From Pontivivens nitratireducens (lineage in GTDB: Bacteria > Pseudomonadota > Alphaproteobacteria > Rhodobacterales > Rhodobacteraceae): DNA of 64,000 nucleotides. The stretch covers positions 35,220 to 99,219 of the forward strand of contig NZ_JACJUQ010000012.1 of assembly GCF_014235845.1 (NCBI RefSeq). The letters run 5' to 3'. The position numbers were made by a program, and so were the translations under genes. Position 1 is the stretch's first letter, and every line of letters starts with the position of its first letter. Positions 54,101 to 61,810 of the stretch are shown piece by piece. Under the pieces are notes generated by a model that was not told the origin of the DNA, ran no database searches, and saw nothing but the letters and a program-made list of their open reading frames with translations.

Positions 54101-54880
54101 ATGGACTTGGGACTCAAGGGTAAGAAGGCCATCGTCTGCGCCAGCTCCAAGGGCTTGGGCCGTGGCTGCGCAGAGGCCCTCGCCGCTGCCGGTGTCGATC
54201 TGGTCTTGAACGCCCGGACCGCCAGCACGCTGGAGGAAACAGCCGAGGCGATCCGCACGGCACACGGCGTCAATGTGCAGACCGTCGCCTGCGATATCAC
54301 GACCGAGGAGGGCCGCGCTGAAGTGCTCTCCGTGCTGCCTGATCCCGACATTCTGGTCAACAATGCCGGTGGCCCGCCCCCCGGCCTGTGGTCCGACTGG
54401 AAGATCGACGATTTCGAGAAGGCCCTGCACGCCAACATGCTGACCCCGATCATGCTGATGAAGCACACTCTGCCCCACATGATCGACCGGGGCTGGGGCC
54501 GTGTGGTCAACATCACCTCGCAAAGCGTCAAGGCACCGATCCCCGCGCTCGGCCTGTCGAACTCCGCCCGGGCCGGTCTGACCGGCTACGTCGCGGGGAC
54601 CTCTCGCCAAGTGGCGGAATATGGCGTGACCATCAACAATCTGCTGCCCGGCATGCACGCCACCGACCGCGCGCAGGCGCTGGACGGCGGTGTGGTCAAG
54701 GCGCAGGGCATCACGATGGAGGAGGCGCAGAAGCAACGTCAGGCCACCATCCCGGCCCGTCGCTATGGCACGACGCAGGAATTCGGTGCAGCCTGCGCGT
54801 TTCTGTGTTCGGTCCATGCGGGCTTCATCGTCGGACAAAACATCCTGCACGATGGCGGCGGCACGAACGCCACGATCTGA
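54101..54880 (+). CDS. Atypical short-chain dehydrogenase/reductase-family protein
   Basis: 259 residues. The nucleotide site is CASSKGLGRGCAEALAAAGVDLVLNAR, NNAGG is present, and the catalytic Ser is in NITSQSVK. At the YxxxK site the sequence is LGLSNSARAGLTG, so Tyr and Lys are replaced (Ser and Arg). Such SDRs form a recognised divergent group with uncertain catalysis. AGGAGG precedes the ATG; a terminator follows. Confidence 0.88.
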   Translation: MDLGLKGKKAIVCASSKGLGRGCAEALAAAGVDLVLNARTASTLEETAEAIRTAHGVNVQTVACDITTEEGRAEVLSVLPDPDILVNNAGGPPPGLWSDWKIDDFEKALHANMLTPIMLMKHTLPHMIDRGWGRVVNITSQSVKAPIPALGLSNSARAGLTGYVAGTSRQVAEYGVTINNLLPGMHATDRAQALDGGVVKAQGITMEEAQKQRQATIPARRYGTTQEFGAACAFLCSVHAGFIVGQNILHDGGGTNATI

Positions 54881-54895
54881 CGCGGGCGCAATACG

Positions 54896-54919
54896 CCCTG
54901 CCGGCAACCACCGGCAGGG
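54896..54919 (+). terminator. Terminator after the SDR gene
   Basis: CCCTGCCGG and CCGGCAGGG, a 9-base perfect stem with a 6-base loop, 16 bases after the stop; ATATTCC follows. The CCGGCAGGGATATT part resembles the motif at 18613 and 47756. Confidence 0.68.
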
Positions 54920-55034
54920 ATATTCCCTGCGCTACGCGGGCGGACGGCAGGGCCTGTATCCTATCGCAGGGTTGCCGTGACCTGAACGCATTGCTATCTG
55001 CGGTGGGAACCTGACGAAATTGCTAGGATACCCC

Positions 55035-56156
55035 GTGCCCACCGCGCAGCCGAGACTGGAAATGACCGACCTCAGCCGCGATTACGATGGCACGCGGGTG
55101 GTCAGCAACCTTACGCTAAGCCTGATACCGGGGGAGGTCACGTGCCTGTTGGGCCCGTCGGGATGCGGAAAATCCACGACCCTGCGCATGGCTGCCGGAG
55201 TGGAGGGGCCGACCCAAGGCACCGTTCATATCGACGGCGAACTGGTCGCAGACGGGTCCTTCTGCATTCCGCCTGAAAAACGCTCCGTCGGATTGATGTT
55301 TCAGGACTTCGCGCTGTTTCCGCATCTGGACGTGACGCACAACGTGGCCTTCGGGTTGAGCGGATCGCGGCAGAGCAAGCTGGATCGGGTGCACGAACTG
55401 CTCGATCGTGTCGGGCTGGCGGGATATGGCGACAAGTATCCGCATCAATTGTCCGGGGGGGAACAGCAGCGCGTCGCCCTGGCCCGCGCGCTGGCCCCGC
55501 GCCCGGCGATCATGCTGATGGATGAGCCGTTCTCGGGCCTCGACAATCGCCTGCGCGACGGCATCCGCGACCGCACGCTTGAGATCTTGCGCGAGGAAGG
55601 TGCCGCCGTGCTTCTGGTCACGCACGAACCGGATGAGGCGATGCGCATGGCGGACAAGATCGCCCTGATGCGCAAGGGGCGGATCGTACAACTCGGCGCG
55701 CCCTACACCATCTATACCAAACCGGTGGACCGGCAGGCGGCGGCCTTCTTCTCGGATGTGAACGTGGTGCACGGTGTGGTTGGCAAAGGTCAGACCGACA
55801 CGCCCTTCGGTCCGTTCCTGACCCCCGCGCTGGTTGACGGCGCCGATGTCGAAATCGTGTTCCGCCCGCAGCATTGCCGGCTCGACTTCGACCGGCCCAA
55901 CAGCCCGGTCCGTCCGACGGTGGAGCATGGCGTTCCGGCGCGCGGCATGGTTGTCCGCGCCCGGTTCATGGGCAATCAGAGCCTGGTGGAGCTGGCAATG
56001 GACCATGACGGATCGCTGCTGAAGGCCGTGGTGCCCGGTGTCTTCATGCCCCCCGTAGGCACACCGCTGGTCATGTCGCTGCGCCGGGACCATGCACATG
56101 TATTTCCCTGCCTGACGCAAAGCCGGGTGGACGATCCGTGGAACACGTCCGCCTGA
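55035..56156 (+). CDS. ABC transporter ATP-binding protein (FbpC/PotA-like)
   Basis: 373 residues. Walker A LLGPSGCGKSTT, Q-loop VGLMFQDFALFPHLDV, signature LSGGEQQRVALARAL, Walker B IMLMDEPFSGLD, H-loop VTHEPDE, then a TOBE-like C-terminal domain (FRPQHCRLDF). Similar to ferric iron or spermidine import ATPases. No permease or binding protein gene is adjacent, so its partners are elsewhere. GTG 55035 is preferred over TTG 55020 because AGGA lies six bases before it. Confidence 0.87.
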   Translation: MPTAQPRLEMTDLSRDYDGTRVVSNLTLSLIPGEVTCLLGPSGCGKSTTLRMAAGVEGPTQGTVHIDGELVADGSFCIPPEKRSVGLMFQDFALFPHLDVTHNVAFGLSGSRQSKLDRVHELLDRVGLAGYGDKYPHQLSGGEQQRVALARALAPRPAIMLMDEPFSGLDNRLRDGIRDRTLEILREEGAAVLLVTHEPDEAMRMADKIALMRKGRIVQLGAPYTIYTKPVDRQAAAFFSDVNVVHGVVGKGQTDTPFGPFLTPALVDGADVEIVFRPQHCRLDFDRPNSPVRPTVEHGVPARGMVVRARFMGNQSLVELAMDHDGSLLKAVVPGVFMPPVGTPLVMSLRRDHAHVFPCLTQSRVDDPWNTSA

Positions 56157-56180
56157 CCTTCGGGCAATGAAATTGCGGGT

Positions 56181-56993
56181 CTAGCGGTTCAGCAGCGCCT
56201 CGAACCAAGCGGACAGCGTCTCACGCCGCAGGTCTGCGGGCGCGGGCATCGTGTCCAGCACGATCTTGGAGGGGGCCCAGATACAGATCAGCCCCTTGCG
56301 CAAGGCCCAGTCCAACTCCGTTCGCGTGGCAACGACAGTGCACCGCGAATCGTCGGCGGCAAAGGCCCACGCGCCCTGATCATAGGCCAGAAGGGCGATC
56401 CGGCGCGCGGCTTCGCCTGCGGGATCGGTCGCCACCGCACCCATTGGCGGTACGCACAGGACCGTGGGACCGGACACCGCCTCCAGCGCGGAGCGGTCGT
56501 CGGCGCACGATACGGCGGGGATCGGTGGATCGTCGGGCAATGGTGCACGGGCCCGGATCGGCACAGCCGCCGCCCCCTTGCGCATCCGAACGATTTCCAC
56601 GCCCAAGGCACCGGGAATGCGGTCGAGCTTCTCGATCCGGACAAAGACGCGGATGGCCCGCCGGTCGGTTAGGCAGCGCTCTGCCACCCGCTCCGCCAGG
56701 GTTTCCAGCAGGTTGATACGTTCGGCCCCCAGCTGATGCTCGATGGCCTGAACGATGGTGTCATAGCTGATGACCTTGTCCACATCGTCATCCTGCGCCG
56801 CGACATGGGCTGCGACCTCCAGCACCACGTTGAACCGGATGCGCTGGGTGACGCCACGCTCGGACAGGAAGGCGCCGATCTCGACGTCGCGCACGTAGTC
56901 CCGCACGGAAATGCGGTCATGCGGTTGATCGCCCGCCGTCGCGGCGGCCCGGACATGCGGCAATTCGAAGGCGATTGCGGTCTCATCGGTCAT
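56181..56993 (-). CDS. Dihydroneopterin aldolase-like protein with C-terminal extension
   Basis: 270 residues. Residues about 25-145 are FolB-like ([35 protein letters not shown], then [35 protein letters not shown]), including the Glu of ...INLLETLAE. FolB proteins are about 120 residues, so the last 120 residues form a second region ([50 protein letters not shown]) of unknown function. It may make glycolaldehyde and hydroxymethyl-pterin for folP nearby. It diverges from nadA. Confidence 0.82.
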   Translation of the reverse strand: MTDETAIAFELPHVRAAATAGDQPHDRISVRDYVRDVEIGAFLSERGVTQRIRFNVVLEVAAHVAAQDDDVDKVISYDTIVQAIEHQLGAERINLLETLAERVAERCLTDRRAIRVFVRIEKLDRIPGALGVEIVRMRKGAAAVPIRARAPLPDDPPIPAVSCADDRSALEAVSGPTVLCVPPMGAVATDPAGEAARRIALLAYDQGAWAFAADDSRCTVVATRTELDWALRKGLICIWAPSKIVLDTMPAPADLRRETLSAWFEALLNR

Positions 56994-57187
56994 CTGACGG
57001 CTCTCCATCATGTGTGCGCCCCCGCTACCGTGTCGGGCGGGTTGCCACAACCTCTAACGCTGCCGCGACGCGATGCAGGTCGGTTCGGGGTGGTTTGTCG
57101 TTCGGAAACGACACCGGGGCTGCGCAATCTGGTTCTTCTTGACAATATGGTGACACGACGACAGGTTCTGAACCGACCGCGCATCTG

Positions 57188-57217
57188 TTGCGCGTTTTTT
57201 GATACACCCCATATACT
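57188..57217 (+). promoter_or_regulatory. Promoter candidate for nadA
   Basis: TTGCGC (57188-57193) and TATACT (57212-57217) are 18 bases apart. The -10 is embedded in the palindrome below, so a bound repressor would block polymerase. The TTGACA at 57139 has no good -10. Confidence 0.4.
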
Positions 57218-57230
57218 CAATATGAGTATA
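57212..57230. promoter_or_regulatory. Operator candidate upstream of nadA
   Basis: A perfect inverted repeat, TATACTCA and TGAGTATA with a 3-base ATA centre, 22 bases before the nadA ATG. It stands out from the GC-rich surroundings. Its position fits a repressor of NAD synthesis such as the NadQ type known in alphaproteobacteria, but that match is from memory. Confidence 0.65.
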
Positions 57231-57251
57231 ATGGAGAAGCGGGAGACAGCC

Positions 57252-58307
57252 ATGTTCCTCAACGCACAGACCAAGGCCGATGCGGCCCGCGCCGAGCTTG
57301 CCGCGCATTACGATCTGGAACCGTCCGAGGCGGCGATGCGCGACACCGATGCGCAATATCAGGTGGTCAAGGAGGTGATCCCCGCCCCCGACTGGATGCG
57401 CTTCGCCCCCTATGTGCGGGCGATCAACGCGCTGAAGAAGGAGAAGGACGCCGTCGTTCTGGCCCACAACTACATGACTCCCGAGATCTTCCACGGGGTC
57501 GCGGACGTGGCCGGCGACAGCCTGCAACTGGCGATCGAGGCCACAAAAGTGCGCCAGCAGACGATCATCCAGTGCGGTGTGCACTTCATGGCCGAAACCT
57601 CCAAGATCCTGAACCCGCAGAAAACCGTGCTGATCCCCGACAGCCGCGCGGGCTGTTCGCTGGCCTCATCCATTACGGCGGCGGATATCGAGAAGATGCG
57701 CGCCGATTATCCCGGAGCGCAAGTCGTCAGCTACGTCAACACCACCGCCGCCGTGAAGGCCGCGTCCGACATCTGCTGCACCTCGTCCAACGCGCTGGCC
57801 ATTGTCGAGGCGCAGCCCGGCGATACCGTCATCATGACCCCCGATGGCTATCTGGCGCAGAATATCGCAGCCCTTTCCACCAAACGTGTGGTGTATTGGG
57901 AGGGCGCGTGCATCGTCCACGAACAATTCACGGCGGAGGAACTGCGCGCCTACCGCGACTCCTATCCCGGCGTGGCGATCATCGCGCACCCCGAATGCCC
58001 CCCCGACGTGGTGGCGGAGGCGGACTTCACAGGCTCCACCGCCGGCATGATCCAGTGGGTCAAGACCAACAAGCCGCCCAAGGTGGTGATGGTCACCGAA
58101 TGCTCCATGTCCGACAACGTGGCCGCCGAAACGCCCGAGGTCGATTTCGTACGTCCCTGCAACATCTGCCCGCACATGAAGCGGATCAGCCTTGAGAACA
58201 TCCTTTGGTCACTGCATTCAGGCACAGAGGAAGTCACCGTGGACGAGGCCCTGCTGGAACCCGCCCGCCGCGCGGTCGAGCGCATGATCGAAGTCACGAA
58301 TTCCTGA
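57252..58307 (+). CDS. nadA: Quinolinate synthase
   Basis: 351 residues, long-type NadA. Three Cys ligands of the 4Fe-4S cluster: CSLASSI after [13 protein letters not shown] and [10 protein letters not shown] (CxxC). [21 protein letters not shown] and [14 protein letters not shown] are family blocks. It condenses iminoaspartate with DHAP. GGGAGA lies before ATG 57252. It leads nadA-CAP-nadB; nadC is not in this window. Confidence 0.97.
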   Translation: MFLNAQTKADAARAELAAHYDLEPSEAAMRDTDAQYQVVKEVIPAPDWMRFAPYVRAINALKKEKDAVVLAHNYMTPEIFHGVADVAGDSLQLAIEATKVRQQTIIQCGVHFMAETSKILNPQKTVLIPDSRAGCSLASSITAADIEKMRADYPGAQVVSYVNTTAAVKAASDICCTSSNALAIVEAQPGDTVIMTPDGYLAQNIAALSTKRVVYWEGACIVHEQFTAEELRAYRDSYPGVAIIAHPECPPDVVAEADFTGSTAGMIQWVKTNKPPKVVMVTECSMSDNVAAETPEVDFVRPCNICPHMKRISLENILWSLHSGTEEVTVDEALLEPARRAVERMIEVTNS

Positions 58308-58315
58308 GCCGCGCG

Positions 58316-58984
58316 ATGTTGAAAACACTGACCCTTCTGGCCGCTCTGGCCCTGCCCGGCGCGGTGCTGGCCTGTCCTGCGCAACCCTTGCCAGATTGGG
58401 CGCAGGCCGATCTGCCGCGCGATGGCAACCACGATACCGCGCTTTTCAGTCTGGCGCTGGCGCATCACGTCAATGTGGAACGCTGCGCCGAGGGCCTGTC
58501 GCCCATCGCGCCGATTCCGGGGCTGAACGCGGCGGCAGCGGCGCATTCGCGGGACATGGCGCAATACGACTTCTTCGATCATGTCTCACCCGTTGAGGGG
58601 CGGGAAACGCTGACGGATCGCTTGGCGGTCACCGGCGTATCGCTCAGCCGGATCGCGGAGAATCTCGGCCAGACCTTCGTGGTGGATTACGAGCCTGGGC
58701 GTGAATACCGCGTTGTGGACGCTGAAAACTGTGAGTTTACCTATAATTTCGGCTCGGGCGTCACGGACAAGCTTGGCTCCGTCGTGGGGCGGCGTGCGGA
58801 ACTTCTGGACTATCGCACCTATGACAGTGCGGCGCAGGCAATCGTCGCGGGATGGATGGCCAGCCCGCCGCACCGGCGCAACATGCTCGACCCGGCCTTT
58901 ACCCGGCACGGCGCCGGGTTCGCGATAACCGATGCGGACACACTTTGCGGGCGCATCCTCGCCACGCAGGTCCTGATCAAATAG
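58316..58984 (+). CDS. Secreted CAP-domain (SCP/PR1) protein
   Basis: 222 residues. Signal peptide MLKTLTLLAALALPGAVLA cut before CPAQP. The CAP domain has HSRDMAQYDFFDHVSP, IAENLGQTF and a PPHRRNML block: the two His and Glu of the CAP cavity are present. Bacterial CAP proteins are of unclear function. It lies eight bases after nadA and 22 before nadB, an unexpected place for a secreted protein. Confidence 0.87.
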   Translation: MLKTLTLLAALALPGAVLACPAQPLPDWAQADLPRDGNHDTALFSLALAHHVNVERCAEGLSPIAPIPGLNAAAAAHSRDMAQYDFFDHVSPVEGRETLTDRLAVTGVSLSRIAENLGQTFVVDYEPGREYRVVDAENCEFTYNFGSGVTDKLGSVVGRRAELLDYRTYDSAAQAIVAGWMASPPHRRNMLDPAFTRHGAGFAITDADTLCGRILATQVLIK

Positions 58985-59006
58985 CCCCGACGGTGGAGCC
59001 TCGCCC

Positions 59007-60584
59007 ATGACCCAGAACGTCCTCGAAGCGGCGGGAACGCTGATCATCGGCGCGGGCCTTGCGGGGCTGTTCACCGCGCTCAAGCTCAGTCCGCGTCCTT
59101 GCACGGTGCTGTCGCCCGAACCCGTCGGTGTCGGCGCGTCCTCCGCCTGGGCGCAGGGCGGCATCGCGGCGGCGGTCGGCTTGGGCGATACGGCGGAGGC
59201 ACATGCCCGTGACACCGTACTGGCGGGTGCCGGTCTGGTGGATGAGGATATCGCCCTCGGCGTCACCTCCGAAGGGGCGGCGCGCATTTTCGACCTTCTC
59301 GACTACGGCGCGCCCTTCGACCGTGACAGCGAGGGGCGTCTGCTGCAATCCAAGGAGGCGGCACATTCCACCAACCGCGTGGTGCGCGTCTCGGGCGATC
59401 AGGCGGGTCGTGCGATCATGGACGCGCTGATCCGCACCGCGCGCGATACGCCGTCCATCACGTTGCTGGAGGGGGTGGTGGTCGATGACCTCGCCACACG
59501 CGACGGTCAGGTAGTTGGCGCATTCGCTCGTCAGATCGCAGATCCGATGGCCGCACCGATCTACATCTCCGCGCAGGAGGTCGTGCTGGCCACGGGCGGT
59601 ATCGGCGGGCTCTACGCCGTATCGACCAATCCCGGCCGGGTGCGCGGTCAGGGGCTGGGCATGGCGGCGCGGGCCGGGGCGACCATCGCCGACACCGAGT
59701 TCGTGCAGTTCCACCCCACCGGCATCGCCGTGGACCGTGATCCCTGCCCCCTCGCGACGGAGGCTTTGCGCGGCCACGGCGCAACCCTGATCGACGAGAA
59801 TGGCCACCGTTTCATGTTCGACATAGACCCGGCGGGGGAGCTTGCGCCGCGTGACATCGTCGCCCGTGCCATTCATGCCCGCACCAGCACCGACCGGCCT
59901 GTGTTCCTCGATACGCGTCAGGCCGTGGGCGCGGCGATCTACGAGGAGTTTCCAACCGTCGCGCAGTATTGCGTTGAAGCGGGCATCGACCCGGCCACGC
60001 AACCGATCCCGGTGCGGCCCGCGCAGCACTATCACATGGGCGGCATCCTGACCGATGCACGCGGGCGATCCTCCCTGCCCGGCCTGTGGGCCTGTGGCGA
60101 GGTTACGGCGACCGGGCTGCACGGCGCGAACCGTCTTGCCTCGAATTCCCTGCTGGAGGCCGTCGTCTTCGCCGCCCGCATCGCGGAGGATATCGCCGCT
60201 CTGCCCCTGACCGCCGATCATGAGGCGACGCAGGCCATACCGCTGGAGCCTCCGCTGCACGGCCCCGGCCCGCGTCAGGACCCGCATGAGGCCGTGGCCA
60301 CCCTGCGCAAGGTCATGGATCGCCATCTGGGCGTCGTGCGCACGGCCGAGGGGATGCGCACCGCCCTGCGGACCATTGCCGAGTTGGAGGAAACGCATGC
60401 CCCCGGCTCCCGCGCGTTTCTGAACATGACCACCGCCGCCACCCTGATTGCCGCCGCCGCCCTGCGCCGCACCGAAAGCCGGGGCGGTCATTTCCGCGAC
60501 GATTTCCCCGAAACCGACCCGGCACAGGCGCACCGAACCTTGATTACTCTCGCGCAGGCCTTGGCGATCCGCGCCACCGCCTGA
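59007..60584 (+). CDS. nadB: L-aspartate oxidase
   Basis: 525 residues. FAD motif TLIIGAGLAGLFTALKL, SSAWAQGGIAAAVG, EFVQFHPTGIAVD, the catalytic region RPAQHYHMGGILTDARGRSSLPGLWACGEVTATGLHGANRLASNSLLEAVVFA are all of NadB (fumarate reductase superfamily). It oxidises aspartate to iminoaspartate for NadA. GGTGGAG is upstream. Confidence 0.97.
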   Translation: MTQNVLEAAGTLIIGAGLAGLFTALKLSPRPCTVLSPEPVGVGASSAWAQGGIAAAVGLGDTAEAHARDTVLAGAGLVDEDIALGVTSEGAARIFDLLDYGAPFDRDSEGRLLQSKEAAHSTNRVVRVSGDQAGRAIMDALIRTARDTPSITLLEGVVVDDLATRDGQVVGAFARQIADPMAAPIYISAQEVVLATGGIGGLYAVSTNPGRVRGQGLGMAARAGATIADTEFVQFHPTGIAVDRDPCPLATEALRGHGATLIDENGHRFMFDIDPAGELAPRDIVARAIHARTSTDRPVFLDTRQAVGAAIYEEFPTVAQYCVEAGIDPATQPIPVRPAQHYHMGGILTDARGRSSLPGLWACGEVTATGLHGANRLASNSLLEAVVFAARIAEDIAALPLTADHEATQAIPLEPPLHGPGPRQDPHEAVATLRKVMDRHLGVVRTAEGMRTALRTIAELEETHAPGSRAFLNMTTAATLIAAAALRRTESRGGHFRDDFPETDPAQAHRTLITLAQALAIRATA

Positions 60585-60707
60585 GGTTGTTTTACCCTGC
60601 CTGTTCGGCGCGTGGGGGCGAACTCTACCTTGCAATGACGCCAGTTCCTTGCAGTGTAGGTGTACGGGCCCGCAAAAGGCTCCAAGCAAATCTCAGGGAG
60701 ACGACAC

Positions 60708-61724
60708 ATGATGCGTCACAGCATGAAACTGTTCCTCGCGGCGACGACCGCTGCAACCTTCGCCTTCGGCACCGCTCAGGCGGAGGAAGCGGACTATATC
60801 CTTGCCACCGCCTCCACCGGCGGCACCTATTATCCGGTCGGTGTGGCCCTTTCGACGCTGGTCAAGGTCAAGCTTCAGCCGGGTCAGGGCATCGGCATGT
60901 CGGCCATTTCCTCCGCCGGGTCGGGTGAGAACGTCCGCCTGCTGCGCGAGGACGAGGCGCAGTTCGCGATCATGCAGGGCCTCTACGGCTACTACGCGGC
61001 GACCGGCACCGGCCCGCTGGAGGAAGTCGGCCCGCAATCGAACATGCGCGCCGTGTCCATGCTGTGGCAGAACGTCGAACATTTCGTCGTGGACAGCGAT
61101 ATTGCGGAGACGGGAACGATTGCCGATTTCGTAAATGCGACCGGCTCGGCCGTCGCACTCGGCGCGCGCAACTCCGGCACCATCGGCTCGAACGCCGCTA
61201 TCCTGGGCGGTCTGGGCGTCGATATCTATGAGGATTACGATCTGGTCGAGGGTGGCTACGGCCCCTCGGCCGAGGCATTGCAGAACGGTCAGGTCGTGGG
61301 CATCTCCACCCCCGCGGGCGTGCCGGTTGGCGCGATCAGCCAGCTCTTCGCCTCCGCCGGTGATGGCGTGACCTTGCTGAACTTCACGCCCGAGCAGTTG
61401 GCCCAAGCCGACGATGAGCGTGAGTTGTGGACCGAATATGTAATCGAGGCCGGCACATATCCCGGTCAGGCGGAGACTGTCACCACCATCGCGCAGCCGA
61501 ACTTCCTCGCCACGCAGGCCTCCTTGCCTGAGGAGAACGTCTACCTGATTACCAAGACGATCTACGAGAACCTCGCCTTCCTGCAGGCGATCCATCCCGC
61601 AACCTCGGTGATGTCCATCGAGAAGGCCATTGCGGGACTGCCCCTGCCGCTGCACCCCGGTGCAATCCGGTATTACGAGGAGGTCGGCGTCACCATTCCC
61701 GACCGCCTGCGTCCGCAGGGCTGA
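60708..61724 (+). CDS. TRAP transporter solute-binding protein, TAXI family
   Basis: 338 residues. Signal peptide about 1-25 (KLFLAATTAATFAFGTAQA). The mature start DYILATASTGGTYYPVGVALSTLVKVKL is the TAXI hallmark, with SSAGSGENVRLLREDEAQFAIMQ and ARNSGTIGSNAAILGGLG behind. TAXI proteins bind carboxylates such as glutamate or 2-oxoglutarate. GGGAG lies seven bases before ATG 60708. It is followed by the hairpin at 61751 and the permease. Confidence 0.94.
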   Translation: MMRHSMKLFLAATTAATFAFGTAQAEEADYILATASTGGTYYPVGVALSTLVKVKLQPGQGIGMSAISSAGSGENVRLLREDEAQFAIMQGLYGYYAATGTGPLEEVGPQSNMRAVSMLWQNVEHFVVDSDIAETGTIADFVNATGSAVALGARNSGTIGSNAAILGGLGVDIYEDYDLVEGGYGPSAEALQNGQVVGISTPAGVPVGAISQLFASAGDGVTLLNFTPEQLAQADDERELWTEYVIEAGTYPGQAETVTTIAQPNFLATQASLPEENVYLITKTIYENLAFLQAIHPATSVMSIEKAIAGLPLPLHPGAIRYYEEVGVTIPDRLRPQG

Positions 61725-61750
61725 TGCCGCGCACATGACCTGAACGGCTG

Positions 61751-61776
61751 GCCACCCCGGAACCATTCGGGGTGGC
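61751..61776 (+). terminator. Intercistronic hairpin in the TRAP operon
   Basis: GCCACCCCG and CGGGGTGGC form a perfect 9-base stem with an 8-base loop (longer with a bulge), 26 bases after the binding-protein stop and 34 bases before the permease start. No U tract. It may be a partial terminator or mRNA stabiliser. Confidence 0.68.
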
Positions 61777-61810
61777 TGCCATCACAGACCTCCTCAGACA
61801 GGACCCATCC

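Noticed and set aside
57139..57180. TTGACA upstream of nadA as the main -35
   Set aside because: No acceptable -10 lies 15-19 bases downstream; the TTGCGC/TATACT pair inside the operator fits better.
56736..57251. Extension of nadA upstream
   Set aside because: It is antisense to the FolB-type gene; the operator and ribosome site place the start at 57252.
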